Shown here: positions 1 to 6,474 of the stretch, piece by piece
Numbering within the stretch: position 1 is the stretch's first letter
How the letters are laid out: each line of letters begins with the position of its first letter
Origin: CAZDDW01 sp964480695
GTDB taxonomy: Bacteria; Patescibacteriota; Patescibacteriia; UBA9934; CAZDDW01
DNA length: 9,654 nt
Direction: 5' to 3'
Assembly (NCBI GenBank): GCA_964480695.1
Contig: CAYZPO010000036.1
Location: 1-9,654, forward strand
Translations under genes and position numbers: made by a program
Notes under the pieces: model-generated
The model's database searches: none
Told to the model about the DNA's origin: nothing
What the model saw: the letters and a program-made list of their open reading frames with translations, nothing else

Positions 1-327
1 TGTTTCCCTTTCGACTAATGGAGCTTAGCCCCCATAGTCTGACTGCCGGGAACACGTAATGGTATTCGGAGTTTGGTTAGGGAGGGTACCCGAAGGCCCC
101 AGCCCCATTCAGTGCTCTACCCCCATTACGCTATTAACCGACGCTAGCCCTAAAGCTATCTCGGGGAGAACCAGCTATTACCGAGCTCGATTGGAATTTC
201 TCCGCTAACCACAGATCATCCCCTCGTTTTGCACGGCGAGTGGGTTCGGGCCTCCACGAGTTGTTACACTCGCTTCACCCTGTCCATGGTTAGATCGCTC
301 GGTTTCGGGTCGTGTGCGCGCCACTCT

Positions 328-378
328 CTAATAATGTTCGAGAACTGAGAATAAATTCTCAGCCTCGAACAAAATTAG
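328..378 (-). other. Extra stem-loop inserted in 23S rRNA (about 50 nt)
   Basis: On the minus strand these 51 bases fold into a nearly perfect hairpin. CTAAT pairs with ATTAG at the base, GTTCGAG with CTCGAAC in the middle, and CTGAGAA with TTCTCAG at the tip around a TTTA loop. It sits between conserved 23S segments (the GAGCGTTAACC region and the ACCCGAAACCG motif), where the E. coli molecule has only a short connection. It looks like a helix extension that folds on itself without disturbing the core, not an intron. It is too short for a homing endonuclease or a group I or II intron. Confidence 0.8.
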
Positions 379-555
379 ATCACGCGGGTTAACGCTCGCT
401 TTCACTCTGGCTTCGTCCCAAAGGACTTAACCAAGCGACGCACAGCACACTCGTTGGCTCATTCTTCAATAGGAACGCCGTCACCCTGCGCCAAAGGCGC
501 AAGGCTCCGACTCCTTGTAAGCACACGGTTTCAGATACTATTTCATTCCCCTCCC

Positions 556-586
<31 letters not shown>

Positions 587-726
587 GGTTCACTATCGAT
601 CAAGAAACGTATTTAGCCTTACCGCATAGTCGCGGTAGATTCCCACAAGGTTTCACGAGCCTCGCGGTACTCAAGTACAGTTGTCGTAAGGACATAACCC
701 CTTTCACAATACGGGACTATCACCCT

Positions 727-905
727 CTCTGGTTCCGCTTTCCAGCGGATTCTGCTAGGGAAGCTATGATTGCTAACCTTACCTCTCTCATGTCAGTGAG
801 AGAATACAACCGACTTACAACACCTAATCTACAACGCCTGACAGCTTTCGTTTTATATCCTTCACTCCGAAGAGATCATTCAATAAAACTTCATAGACTA
901 GGTTT
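727..905 (-). other. Expanded variable region in 23S rRNA domain I (about 125 nt longer than E. coli)
   Basis: Between the conserved anchors GGGGAACAGCCC and AGGGTGATAGTCCCG (minus strand) I count 179 nt. The E. coli sequence as I remember it has about 54 nt there. The insert contains nested complementary segments: ACCTA/TAGGT with TCTA/TAGA at the base, GTTTTAT/ATAAAAC above, and a separate CTCTCA/TGAGAG hairpin. This is a structured expansion segment in an already variable part of the molecule. The exact size of the excess depends on the reference chosen; Gram-positive 23S genes are longer here than E. coli. Confidence 0.7.
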
Positions 906-933
906 GGGCTGTTCCCCTTTCGCTCGCCGCTAC

Positions 934-1006
934 TAAGGGAATGCTCGAAATCATGTGCCATGAGTTCCTGAAAACGAAACTCACAACACATAATTTACGA
1001 ATTATT
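934..1006 (-). other. Extra stem-loops inserted in 23S rRNA before the GCGGCGAGCG motif
   Basis: Between the conserved GGAAAAGAAA and TAGCGGCGAGCG segments (minus strand) there are about 70 nt where E. coli has about 19. The extra bases form two hairpins. One is 954-990, with TGTG/CACA and GTGAGTT/AACTCAT arms joined through G-U pairs. The other is a short AT-rich one at about 991-1006 (ATAATT/AATTAT). Both close on themselves, as expected for a tolerated helix expansion. Boundaries are approximate. Confidence 0.7.
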
Positions 1007-1231
1007 TTCTTTTCCTCCGGCTACTGAGATGTTTCACTTCGCCGAGTTCCCTTCCTACACCTATGTGTTCAGTGCAAGATAGTGTGGCATTCCCCACACT
1101 GGGTTTCCCCATTCGGACATCCCCGGATCAAAGGTTGCTTGTCACCTCCCCGAGACTTTTCGCAGACTGCTACGTCCTTCATCGGCGTTTCTTGTCAAGG
1201 CATCCACCGTGTGCCCTTGAGTGTTTTACAA

Positions 1232-1262
1232 CCACTTAACAAGAACACTTCTTGCCAAGTGG
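1232..1262 (-). other. 31-nt hairpin spanning the predicted 5' end of 23S rRNA
   Basis: On the minus strand 14 bases (1249-1262) can pair with 14 bases (1232-1245) around a three-base loop, GTG. Twelve pairs are Watson-Crick (CCACTT/AAGTGG and CAAGAA/TTCTTG) and two are G-U. The 3' arm contains the GTTAAGTGG that should be the first bases of mature 23S. In other bacteria that segment pairs with the 3' end of the rRNA. This hairpin could be a processing-site structure or a temporary precursor fold that competes with the final helix 1. Confidence 0.6.
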
Positions 1263-1608
1263 GCTTACATATTTTTTTAGACACTTTTCTACCTAATGTT
1301 GATCTTCAATTGTGAATGATCTAGATCCCTTGTTGTGGACCCGCGTGTTGTTTCGAGATTTCGATACGACTCGTGGGGCCAAAACTTTTAGAACACAAAA
1401 ACCGCCTGTTCAGCGGCCTACGCACAGATCAAAATTGTACGGTCTTTGGTTCCGCTAGGCTATAAGGTTATTAGTAAATTTTTCCATAGTGTTGTTGCTC
1501 CGTGAGCTATTACTCCTCTCCATCCCTCAGATTAGCACAATTTTGGGCTAAAGTCAAGCTTATTCTTGGGACAAAAGAGTAACAACGTTTAAATGTTTTC
1601 CACAATGT
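1241..1608 (-). other. 23S rRNA leader with no 16S or tRNA gene
   Basis: This stretch runs from the predicted transcription start of the upstream promoter to the 23S 5' end. I see no tRNA cloverleaf and no 16S sequence, so it is a leader and not a 16S-23S spacer. Near 1571-1581 the minus strand has TACTCTTTTGT, which weakly resembles the boxA antitermination signal (consensus TGCTCTTTAACA). At 1396-1416 the minus strand has a 5-bp hairpin (CCGCT/GGCGG) followed by TTTTTG. That resembles a very weak terminator, which an antitermination complex would have to bypass. Confidence 0.5.
1529..1557 (-). promoter_or_regulatory. Sigma70-type promoter P2 for 23S rRNA
   Basis: On the minus strand TTGACT (1552-1557) is followed by a 17-base spacer and TAATCT (1529-1534). 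The -35 box matches five of six consensus positions. The -10 box matches only three, so this is weaker than P1. It is correctly oriented toward the 23S gene and lies about 290 bases upstream of it. Confidence 0.5.
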
Positions 1609-1614
1609 GCGAGA

Positions 1615-1643
1615 ATTTTAACCTAAATAAAAAACCTTGTCAA
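1615..1643 (-). promoter_or_regulatory. Sigma70-type promoter P1 for 23S rRNA
   Basis: On the minus strand a consensus TTGACA (1638-1643), an exact 17-base spacer and TAAAAT (1615-1620, five of six) form one of the best promoter matches in the window. Transcription should start near 1608. It lies just after the hairpin terminator of the upstream gene and points into the 23S leader. This supports independent transcription of the 23S gene. Confidence 0.75.
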
Positions 1644-1694
1644 GGGGCTTATCCAGGCTATCTCCACAGGATGATTTTGAGCCTAAATGAGGAA

Positions 1695-1730
1695 GCGGCC
1701 CACACGCTGTTGAGTAAGCATGTGAACCGC
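1695..1730 (-). terminator. Terminator hairpin after the GGDEF gene
   Basis: On the minus strand 1718-1730 pairs with 1695-1707 over 13 bases (ten Watson-Crick, three G-U) around a ten-base loop. The next bases on that strand are TTCCTCATTT, a poor T tract, so termination efficiency is uncertain. It begins 26 bases after the stop codon of the GGDEF gene and precedes rRNA promoter P1, a good place to insulate the rRNA unit. Confidence 0.55.
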
Positions 1731-1756
1731 CAGATTAATGAAAGGACGAGGGGTCA

Positions 1757-2395
1757 TCAGCAGGTGACTGCAGCGAGCATCTCGCCACTGGCCTTGCCCT
1801 GCCTCTTGGCGACCCCCAAAGCCTCAGAGGCCCGACGATAGATCAGACTTGGGGCAGCATTGACACCAGTGCCGCAGGCAGCCCCGACGTAGAGCCGGAC
1901 CGTGGCCATGGTGCTATCCTTCAAAGGGACCTCGAGTACTGTCAGGGCCGAGCGGATTCGTTCGACTACGACCTCGACGCCGGTGCCGTCACAAGCCTCG
2001 AGGATCAGAGCGAACTCGTCACCGCCCTGACGAACAGCTGCACTGTTGTCGAAACGGTGAGCCAGGTCATGCTGTCGACTGCATTCCTTGAGCAACCGGG
2101 CAACAGCCTTGAGTACCTCGTCGCCGGAGTCGTGGCCATGCTCGTTGTTGAACTGATCGAATTCGGCAATGTCGACCATCACCAGGCAGATTGGGAACTG
2201 ATACTGGTGCGAGCGCATGGCCGCTGCAGCCAAGGCCTGATCAAAGGCCAAACGATTCCCAAGGTCGGTCAGAGGATCCAAAAGAAGCTGGCGCTCGAGC
2301 TCTTCCTGGCGCCGCAGAAGCTGCGCTCGTTCCTGACGCAGAGCGTCATTCTCTTCTTCCAGCTGCTCCATTCTCCTACGCTCTTGACTGTTCAT
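1757..2395 (-). CDS. Small cytoplasmic GGDEF-domain protein (probable diguanylate cyclase)
   Basis: The 212-residue protein begins with a charged, coiled-coil-like helix (about residues 3-37, rich in Glu, Arg, Gln and Leu). A GGDEF domain follows: DPLTDLGNR at 40-48, the metal-binding region VDIAEFDQFNNEHGHDSGD at 74-92 with Asp75, and an intact GGDEF signature at 124-128. Enzymes of this family join two GTP to make cyclic di-GMP, usually as dimers, and the coiled coil could drive dimerisation. There is no signal peptide or membrane segment. The loop before GGDEF is longer than usual, and the RxxD inhibitory site normally found five residues upstream is absent, so feedback inhibition by product is not expected. 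The start is supported by GGAG five bases upstream of the ATG. It is divergent from trpS. Activity is inferred from the motif only. Confidence 0.9.
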   Translation of the reverse strand: MNSQERRRMEQLEEENDALRQERAQLLRRQEELERQLLLDPLTDLGNRLAFDQALAAAAMRSHQYQFPICLVMVDIAEFDQFNNEHGHDSGDEVLKAVARLLKECSRQHDLAHRFDNSAAVRQGGDEFALILEACDGTGVEVVVERIRSALTVLEVPLKDSTMATVRLYVGAACGTGVNAAPSLIYRRASEALGVAKRQGKASGEMLAAVTC

Positions 2396-2465
2396 GGAAA
2401 CTCCAATCTACTCCCGAAACATTTGTCGTGGCCGCCCCTGACGTATACGTACAGAGCGACAATTG

Positions 2466-2494
2466 ACCCTAGCATGCTCTTGTCGGCCTGTCAA
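2466..2494 (-). promoter_or_regulatory. Promoter of the GGDEF gene
   Basis: On the minus strand a consensus TTGACA (2489-2494), a 17-base spacer and TAGGGT (2466-2471) point toward the GGDEF gene, whose ATG is about 65 bases beyond the predicted start site. The left arm of the 9-bp inverted repeat (2476-2484) lies between the two boxes. Confidence 0.6.
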
Positions 2495-2511
2495 CCCATC
2501 TTGACAAGAGC
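2476..2511. repeat. 9-bp inverted repeat between divergent promoters (possible operator)
   Basis: GCTCTTGTC (2476-2484) and GACAAGAGC (2503-2511) are perfect inverted copies separated by 18 bases, so their centres are about 27 bases apart, roughly two and a half helical turns. The left arm lies in the spacer of the GGDEF promoter and the right arm overlaps the -35 box of the trpS promoter. A dimeric regulator could affect both genes. It could instead be a chance by-product of the TTGACA boxes, although the match extends beyond them. Confidence 0.45.
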
Positions 2512-2528
2512 CTAGTTTTTGATAGGGT
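2501..2528 (+). promoter_or_regulatory. Promoter of trpS
   Basis: TTGACA (2501-2506), a 16-base spacer and TAGGGT (2523-2528) face trpS. The -10 hexamer is identical to that of the divergent GGDEF promoter. An alternative pair is TTGATA (2519-2524) and CATACT (2541-2546), also with a 16-base spacer. I cannot decide between them. I see no T-box or other structured riboswitch motif in this leader. Confidence 0.55.
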
Positions 2529-2582
2529 TACCATAGTTATCATACTGTACCTTGAAACCTCAGGCTCTCGGAGGACAAAACG

Positions 2583-3659
2583 ATGAGCAAACAACCGATC
2601 GTACTCTCGGGCATGCGCCCAACCGGGAAGTTGCACCTGGGTAACCTACTGGGGCCGATCCGGACGTGGATCAAGCTAACCAACGAACAGGACGATGTCG
2701 GACAGGCCGTTTACCGCTGCTTCTTTTTCGTGGCTAGCCTACATGGCCTGACCACCGAACAAGACGCAGCCCGGCTCCGGCGTCACCAAATCGAGGTGGT
2801 TCGCAGCTACATCGCTGCTGGCCTCGATCCGGGGCGAGTCCTGCTCTACGCCCAGCAGGATGTACCAGAACTGACCGAGCTGTCCTGGATCCTGAACTGC
2901 ATCTCTCCCCTCAACCAGCTCGGCCGCATGGCCCACTTCCTGGAGAAGAGCGGAAGCGAAGCCGAAGAAGACGGAAAGGCTGAAGGTGAGGACCAGGAGC
3001 CCAAGGGAGTCATTCTCCGTGGCAACGCTGGGCTATTCACCTATCCGGTGCTCATGGCCGCGGACATCATCGGACCGCAAGCGGACTTCGTGCCTGTAGG
3101 CGAGGACCAGCTGGCTCATCTGGAGTTCGCTCAGCTCCTGGCTCGGCGCTTCAACCGTGACTTCGGGGAACTGTTCACCTTCCCGGACGCCATGCGAGAG
3201 GAGGCCTTACGCATCCTGTCCCTGGACGGCGAAGGCAAGATGAGCAAGAGTGCCCCGAACGGTGCCATCTTCCTGGACGACACCCACGAGCAGGTCTGGG
3301 AAAAGCTACGCGTGGCCAAGACGGACATCAACCGGAAACGCCTGACTGACCCGGGTGATCCTGAGAAATGCAACATCTTCGCTCTGCACCAACTGGTCAG
3401 CCCGGACGACGTGCAGGATGAGATGGCTGCTGGCTGCCGTGGTGCCAGTATCGGCTGCATCGACTGCAAGCAGAATCTGCAGACCTGGCTCGAGGTCCTA
3501 CTCGCCCCAATCCGGATTCGCCTCATGGAGCTGCAGGATCAAGGCGATGAACCGATCTGTGAGATCCTGGCCGAAGGCGGTCGGGTCGCCCGGGAACACA
3601 TCCGCCCCACAGTGGAACGAGCCAAGGAGCTGGTCGGATTAGCTCCTTTCGGGTCCTGA
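2583..3659 (+). CDS. trpS: Tryptophanyl-tRNA synthetase
   Basis: This cytoplasmic class I enzyme attaches tryptophan to tRNA-Trp using ATP. The 358 residues hold the whole family pattern: GMRPTGKLHLGN at 10-21 with the HIGH-type motif HLGN, the core LFTYPVLMAADI at 151-162, VPVGEDQ at 171-177, the KMSKS loop at 219-223, and the GCIDCKQNL segment near 291-299. It is slightly longer than typical bacterial TrpRS (about 330-345). The excess is mainly an acidic, Glu/Gly/Asp-rich loop at about 121-145, where relatives have a short lysine-rich stretch. The start is fixed by GGAGG (2570-2574) eight bases before the ATG. It has its own promoter and terminator, so it is monocistronic. Confidence 0.97.
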   Translation: MSKQPIVLSGMRPTGKLHLGNLLGPIRTWIKLTNEQDDVGQAVYRCFFFVASLHGLTTEQDAARLRRHQIEVVRSYIAAGLDPGRVLLYAQQDVPELTELSWILNCISPLNQLGRMAHFLEKSGSEAEEDGKAEGEDQEPKGVILRGNAGLFTYPVLMAADIIGPQADFVPVGEDQLAHLEFAQLLARRFNRDFGELFTFPDAMREEALRILSLDGEGKMSKSAPNGAIFLDDTHEQVWEKLRVAKTDINRKRLTDPGDPEKCNIFALHQLVSPDDVQDEMAAGCRGASIGCIDCKQNLQTWLEVLLAPIRIRLMELQDQGDEPICEILAEGGRVAREHIRPTVERAKELVGLAPFGS

Positions 3660-3684
3660 ACCTGAAAATCTCTCTCCGACACCT

Positions 3685-3720
3685 GCCGGTCGCATTCCTG
3701 TGCGACCGGCTTGACATTTT
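3685..3720 (+). terminator. Terminator of trpS
   Basis: GCCGGTCGCA (3685-3694) pairs perfectly with TGCGACCGGC (3701-3710) around a six-base loop, 26 bases after the trpS stop. The following TTGACATTTT is an interrupted T tract. The same TTGACA is the -35 box of the next gene. Confidence 0.7.
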
Positions 3721-3740
3721 CAGCAAAAATAGCCTATCCT
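3711..3740 (+). promoter_or_regulatory. Promoter of the PLP decarboxylase gene
   Basis: TTGACA (3711-3716), an 18-base spacer and TATCCT (3735-3740) predict a start near 3747, about 50 bases before the ATG. The -35 box begins at the base after the trpS terminator stem, so the hairpin and the promoter are packed together. Confidence 0.6.
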
Positions 3741-3799
3741 CAACCCAGCACGTTTCATTGGGGTATAAAAGACCCCTACGACGAGAAAGGACGGACAGG

Positions 3800-5293
3800 A
3801 TGACAACGCCGGAGGACACAACAACTTGGGAATGGCGCATGCCCGAAGCGGGCCGGGGCGCCGATCAACTCAAGGAAGCCGTGGCTGGCATTGTCAGCCC
3901 TTACCACCAGGATCGACCCCCGATCTGCTACCCGGGCGCGACCGTCAATCTTCTTGACCCGGAAGTGTCTGCCTTGTTCATGCAGTGGCTTTCCGGTCAG
4001 TTCAACAACATCGGCTGCCACACCCACGGCGAGATGATCGACGGCGTCTGGCATCCCATGCCAGGCGAGGGATGCTTCGACCCGACCCAGCTCAAGGAAC
4101 GCCAGGCCCTGATGATGGTCGCTGGGCTGATCGGCGGCAACATCGAAACCGTGGACGGCTACTTCTGTGGCGGTGGTACCGAAGCCAACCAGGTCGGCGT
4201 GCTCATCGGTCGTGAGTGGACACGCCAGCAGCAACCGACTCCGCCCCGTCAGGGCGAGATCATCCTGGGTACGGGCCTGAGCCACTACAGCCTGTACCAG
4301 GCCTTCGACTTCTTCGGTATGGGTCGGACCATCTTGACCGACTGCCCCAATCCGGACTGCGGGCGCAAGCACCGCTTCCGGCACCGTACTGGTCGATCTG
4401 GCGAATACGCTTTCGACAACCACGGTCCTGGCTTCAAGGCTGTGGGCATGAACGAGCGTGGCGAAATGGACCTGGCTGATCTGGAACGGGTCTACCGCAA
4501 GCACTATGACCGTGGCTTCCGCCGGTTTATCCTGGCCCCCACGGTCGGGACCTGTTTGCTGGGTTCAATCGATCCGATCGAAGAGATCGCCCGGTTCGCC
4601 CAGCAGATCAATGACAGCGAGAAGGCTGCGGTGTACATCCACGTCGACGCGGCCTTCGCTGGCTTCACCATTCCCTTCGCTGATCCGGACTACAAGTTCG
4701 CCTTCGAACATCCGGCCGTGCAGTCGATCACGATCGACGGCCACAAGATGGGGCGCCTACCCTACCAGGCCGGCATCTTTCTGTGTCGCAAGGGGCTTCA
4801 GAGCCTGATCGCCCTGGAGGTGGCCTACGTTCGCCAGAGCGTGGACGACACCATCCTGGGCTCGCGCTCCGGAGCCATCCCGACCCTGGCCTGGTATCTG
4901 TGGCAGCAGATCGGATTCGAGGGGCAGCAGCGATACGTACGCGAACTGCTCCAGCGCCGCGACAGCTTCGTCCAGATGGTCCAGGAGCGCTATGGTCCGG
5001 AAGGTCCGGTCCAGGTCATGCCCCACCCGAAGTCGGTCAACATGCTGCCGCTGATGATCGACGTGGTCGACGGGGCCATCCCCAAGAACGTCAAGGATCA
5101 CGGAGTATTCCACCAGTGGTGCATGCGCGCAGACGAGTTCTCGCCCGGCCCACACGACAGCCTGGTCTGCCCGTCAACCACGGTCTACAAGCTGTGCATC
5201 ATGCCTCATGTGACCGATCGAGTCTTCCTGGACTTCCTGACCAAGCTCGACGAAACCCTGCGCGCTCACGGCAAGCTGCCGGCGGCGGAGTAG
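3800..5293 (+). CDS. Pyridoxal-phosphate-dependent group II amino-acid decarboxylase
   Basis: This 497-residue protein belongs to the fold-type I PLP decarboxylases (glutamate, aspartate, tyrosine, histidine and aromatic-amino-acid decarboxylase group). These remove the alpha-carboxyl group from an amino acid to give an amine. Visible motifs are GGGTEAN at 124-130 (phosphate binding), GLSHYS near 159-164 with the ring-stacking His162, HVDAAFAGF at 281-289 with the PLP-nitrogen Asp283, and DGHKMG at 313-318 with the Schiff-base Lys316. An unusual CPNPDCG stretch follows at about 182-188; two cysteines four residues apart are not a complete metal site. The ATG at 3800 is chosen because AAAGGA (3786-3791) lies eight bases upstream. 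A longer TTG start at 3758 would leave almost no leader. It is transcribed alone between terminators. Substrate cannot be read from the sequence; acidic amino acids are a guess. Confidence 0.92.
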   Translation: MTTPEDTTTWEWRMPEAGRGADQLKEAVAGIVSPYHQDRPPICYPGATVNLLDPEVSALFMQWLSGQFNNIGCHTHGEMIDGVWHPMPGEGCFDPTQLKERQALMMVAGLIGGNIETVDGYFCGGGTEANQVGVLIGREWTRQQQPTPPRQGEIILGTGLSHYSLYQAFDFFGMGRTILTDCPNPDCGRKHRFRHRTGRSGEYAFDNHGPGFKAVGMNERGEMDLADLERVYRKHYDRGFRRFILAPTVGTCLLGSIDPIEEIARFAQQINDSEKAAVYIHVDAAFAGFTIPFADPDYKFAFEHPAVQSITIDGHKMGRLPYQAGIFLCRKGLQSLIALEVAYVRQSVDDTILGSRSGAIPTLAWYLWQQIGFEGQQRYVRELLQRRDSFVQMVQERYGPEGPVQVMPHPKSVNMLPLMIDVVDGAIPKNVKDHGVFHQWCMRADEFSPGPHDSLVCPSTTVYKLCIMPHVTDRVFLDFLTKLDETLRAHGKLPAAE

Positions 5294-5325
5294 TCACGTC
5301 GTCCTGTCTCATTCTCAACACGTAC

Positions 5326-5358
5326 AAGGCCCGCCCCTGATTCTAGGGAGCGGGCCTT
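5326..5358 (+). terminator. Terminator of the decarboxylase gene
   Basis: AAGGCCCGC (5326-5334) pairs with GCGGGCCTT (5350-5358), extended by an inner CCCT/AGGG pairing with one bulged A, giving a 13-bp GC-rich stem. TTCAAATTT follows. It lies 32 bases after the stop codon and may act in both directions between these convergent genes. Confidence 0.75.
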
Positions 5359-5367
5359 CAAATTTGT

Positions 5368-5404
5368 AAAAGGGAAACTCGACCACACGAGAGATGGGTC
5401 GAGT
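5368..5404 (-). terminator. Terminator of the EamA-type transporter gene
   Basis: On the minus strand ACTCGACC (5397-5404) pairs with GGTCGAGT (5377-5384) around a 12-base loop, and TTTCCCTTTT follows. The stem starts inside the stop codon of the transporter, so 3' trimming or termination would occur immediately at the gene end. Together with the preceding hairpin it forms a convergent terminator pair. Confidence 0.65.
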
Positions 5405-6375
5405 CAGGAGGTTTTCTTTTTTTGGCTGCTTCCGGCTTCGCCTTTGGCAAAGACGATGACGATGACGACTCCGACAGCCGCCACCAGGATGCCAGTAATC
5501 TGTTGCCATGAGTAGTGATCGATCCCGGTGTTAAACCAGGTAAACGGGATGAAGCCGATGAGAACAACCCAGACCGGCCGCATGTCCGAAATCACGTCTG
5601 AAACCATGACCCCGATAACGTCCACAGCCCGATTGATCATGACCGAGCCGATCGCTGTGGGAATTGCCCCAAGATAGAGCAGAGCCAGAGCTTGCTCCAG
5701 GTTCGGCCAAGGCAATTCTTCAAAACCGTTGGCCTCGACCATCATCCATAGGAAGGCCGGAGTCAGCACCATCAAATTCATACTCCGACCTGCCTCAACA
5801 GCTGATATGTTGTTGTTGCGGCGGTACTTGGCTGCCACGATCTTTTCCGCGATCTGAAAAGCAAGCATGAAGCAGGCGAAGAGAAAAACCTGGTCAAAGA
5901 AGACGACATCTAAGCCGGAACTGAGATCAAACTTGTAGAGAATGATCCCGCCGGCACAGATAATCACTCCAAGTACAAAGGCATACCAGTTCTTGCACTT
6001 GTCATCCAAGATCCAGAAACCCAACAGGGACGATATGGCCGGCCGAAGCAGGTTGATCACCATGATGGTCACCACCACCCCGGGCTGATCGTTCTTGAGG
6101 TTGGTCAGAACAAAGAAGAAGTAGCAGAAGAAGTAGATCGCATACCAGGCCAACAGGTGGTGATCACCTTTCTTGAGCGACTTGATCCAGTCTTTCCAGC
6201 TTCCTGGAAGAACAAACATGGTCATGGTGGAGAAGAGCATGAACCAGAAAAAGCTAGCCCCAACCGGGAAGCCCTTGACTCCATTGGCGTAAACCAGAAA
6301 AGCACTAGTGGCAATCCCAGTGCCCAAGATGTTCATGATCACATAGGGGGCAGGGTTCTTTTTGTTGTCGGTCAT
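5404..6375 (-). CDS. EamA/DMT-superfamily ten-helix transporter
   Basis: The 323-residue protein is an integral membrane protein with about ten hydrophobic helices, roughly at 11-31, 38-57, 72-92, 98-122, 128-147, 155-180, 199-217, 230-254, 258-285 and 290-313. This is the two-repeat, five-plus-five pattern of EamA/drug-metabolite transporters, and the length is normal for them (about 290-330). The C-terminus is a short lysine-rich tail, as expected for a cytoplasmic end. The family exports amino acids, cofactors or other small metabolites; the substrate here cannot be deduced. AAAGGA (6383-6388 on the complementary strand) lies seven bases before the ATG. It is divergent from the T-box-controlled phosphotransferase and convergent with the amino-acid decarboxylase. 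An amine or amino-acid substrate is attractive but only inferred. Confidence 0.85.
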   Translation of the reverse strand: MTDNKKNPAPYVIMNILGTGIATSAFLVYANGVKGFPVGASFFWFMLFSTMTMFVLPGSWKDWIKSLKKGDHHLLAWYAIYFFCYFFFVLTNLKNDQPGVVVTIMVINLLRPAISSLLGFWILDDKCKNWYAFVLGVIICAGGIILYKFDLSSGLDVVFFDQVFLFACFMLAFQIAEKIVAAKYRRNNNISAVEAGRSMNLMVLTPAFLWMMVEANGFEELPWPNLEQALALLYLGAIPTAIGSVMINRAVDVIGVMVSDVISDMRPVWVVLIGFIPFTWFNTGIDHYSWQQITGILVAAVGVVIVIVFAKGEAGSSQKKKTS

Positions 6376-6408
6376 GACTCAGTCCTTTTGCGAATGTGCG
6401 TTTCCTTG

Positions 6409-6437
6409 ATCATAGTCTCCTTAAGCCTGGGCGTCAA
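6409..6437 (-). promoter_or_regulatory. Promoter of the transporter gene
   Basis: On the minus strand TTGACG (6432-6437, five of six), a 17-base spacer and TATGAT (6409-6414, five of six) form a strong sigma70-type promoter. Its predicted start site is near 6402, about 27 bases before the ATG. Its -35 box is two bases away from that of the divergent promoter. Confidence 0.75.
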
Positions 6438-6439
6438 AT

Positions 6440-6468
6440 TTGACAAGATCGAGCGCCCCTGTTAGACT
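6440..6468 (+). promoter_or_regulatory. Promoter of the T-box leader and phosphotransferase gene
   Basis: A perfect TTGACA (6440-6445), a 17-base spacer and TAGACT (6463-6468, four of six) predict transcription from about 6475. GTCAAATTTGAC (6433-6444) is a 12-bp palindrome made of the two divergent -35 boxes, so two polymerases could hardly bind at once. Confidence 0.75.
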
Positions 6469-6474
6469 TTCGTC

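Noticed and set aside
1396..1416. Hairpin with TTTTTG in the 23S leader as a true terminator
   Set aside because: The stem is only five pairs with one G-U, too weak to call; mentioned in the leader entry only.
1241..1756. tRNA-Ile or tRNA-Ala gene as in a usual 16S-23S spacer
   Set aside because: No GGTTCGAATCC-like T arm or matching acceptor stem could be found on either strand.
1593..1841. Plus-strand open frame starting in the rRNA promoter region
   Set aside because: It overlaps promoter P1, the terminator hairpin and the GGDEF gene end on the other strand, has no ribosome binding site, and resembles no family.
2057..2515. Plus-strand open frame of 152 codons opposite the GGDEF gene
   Set aside because: It is antisense to a convincing GGDEF protein and crosses both divergent promoters.
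2396..2582. A T-box or Trp-specific leader for trpS
   Set aside because: No AGGGTGGNACCGCG-like sequence or attenuator with a Trp-rich leader peptide is visible.
3758..3799. TTG start giving a 14-residue longer decarboxylase
   Set aside because: The extension is basic and unlike the family, lies within about 11 bases of the predicted transcription start, and the ATG at 3800 has a good Shine-Dalgarno site.
3776..4504. Minus-strand open frame of 242 codons
   Set aside because: It is a shadow of the decarboxylase gene in GC-rich sequence, with no motif of its own.
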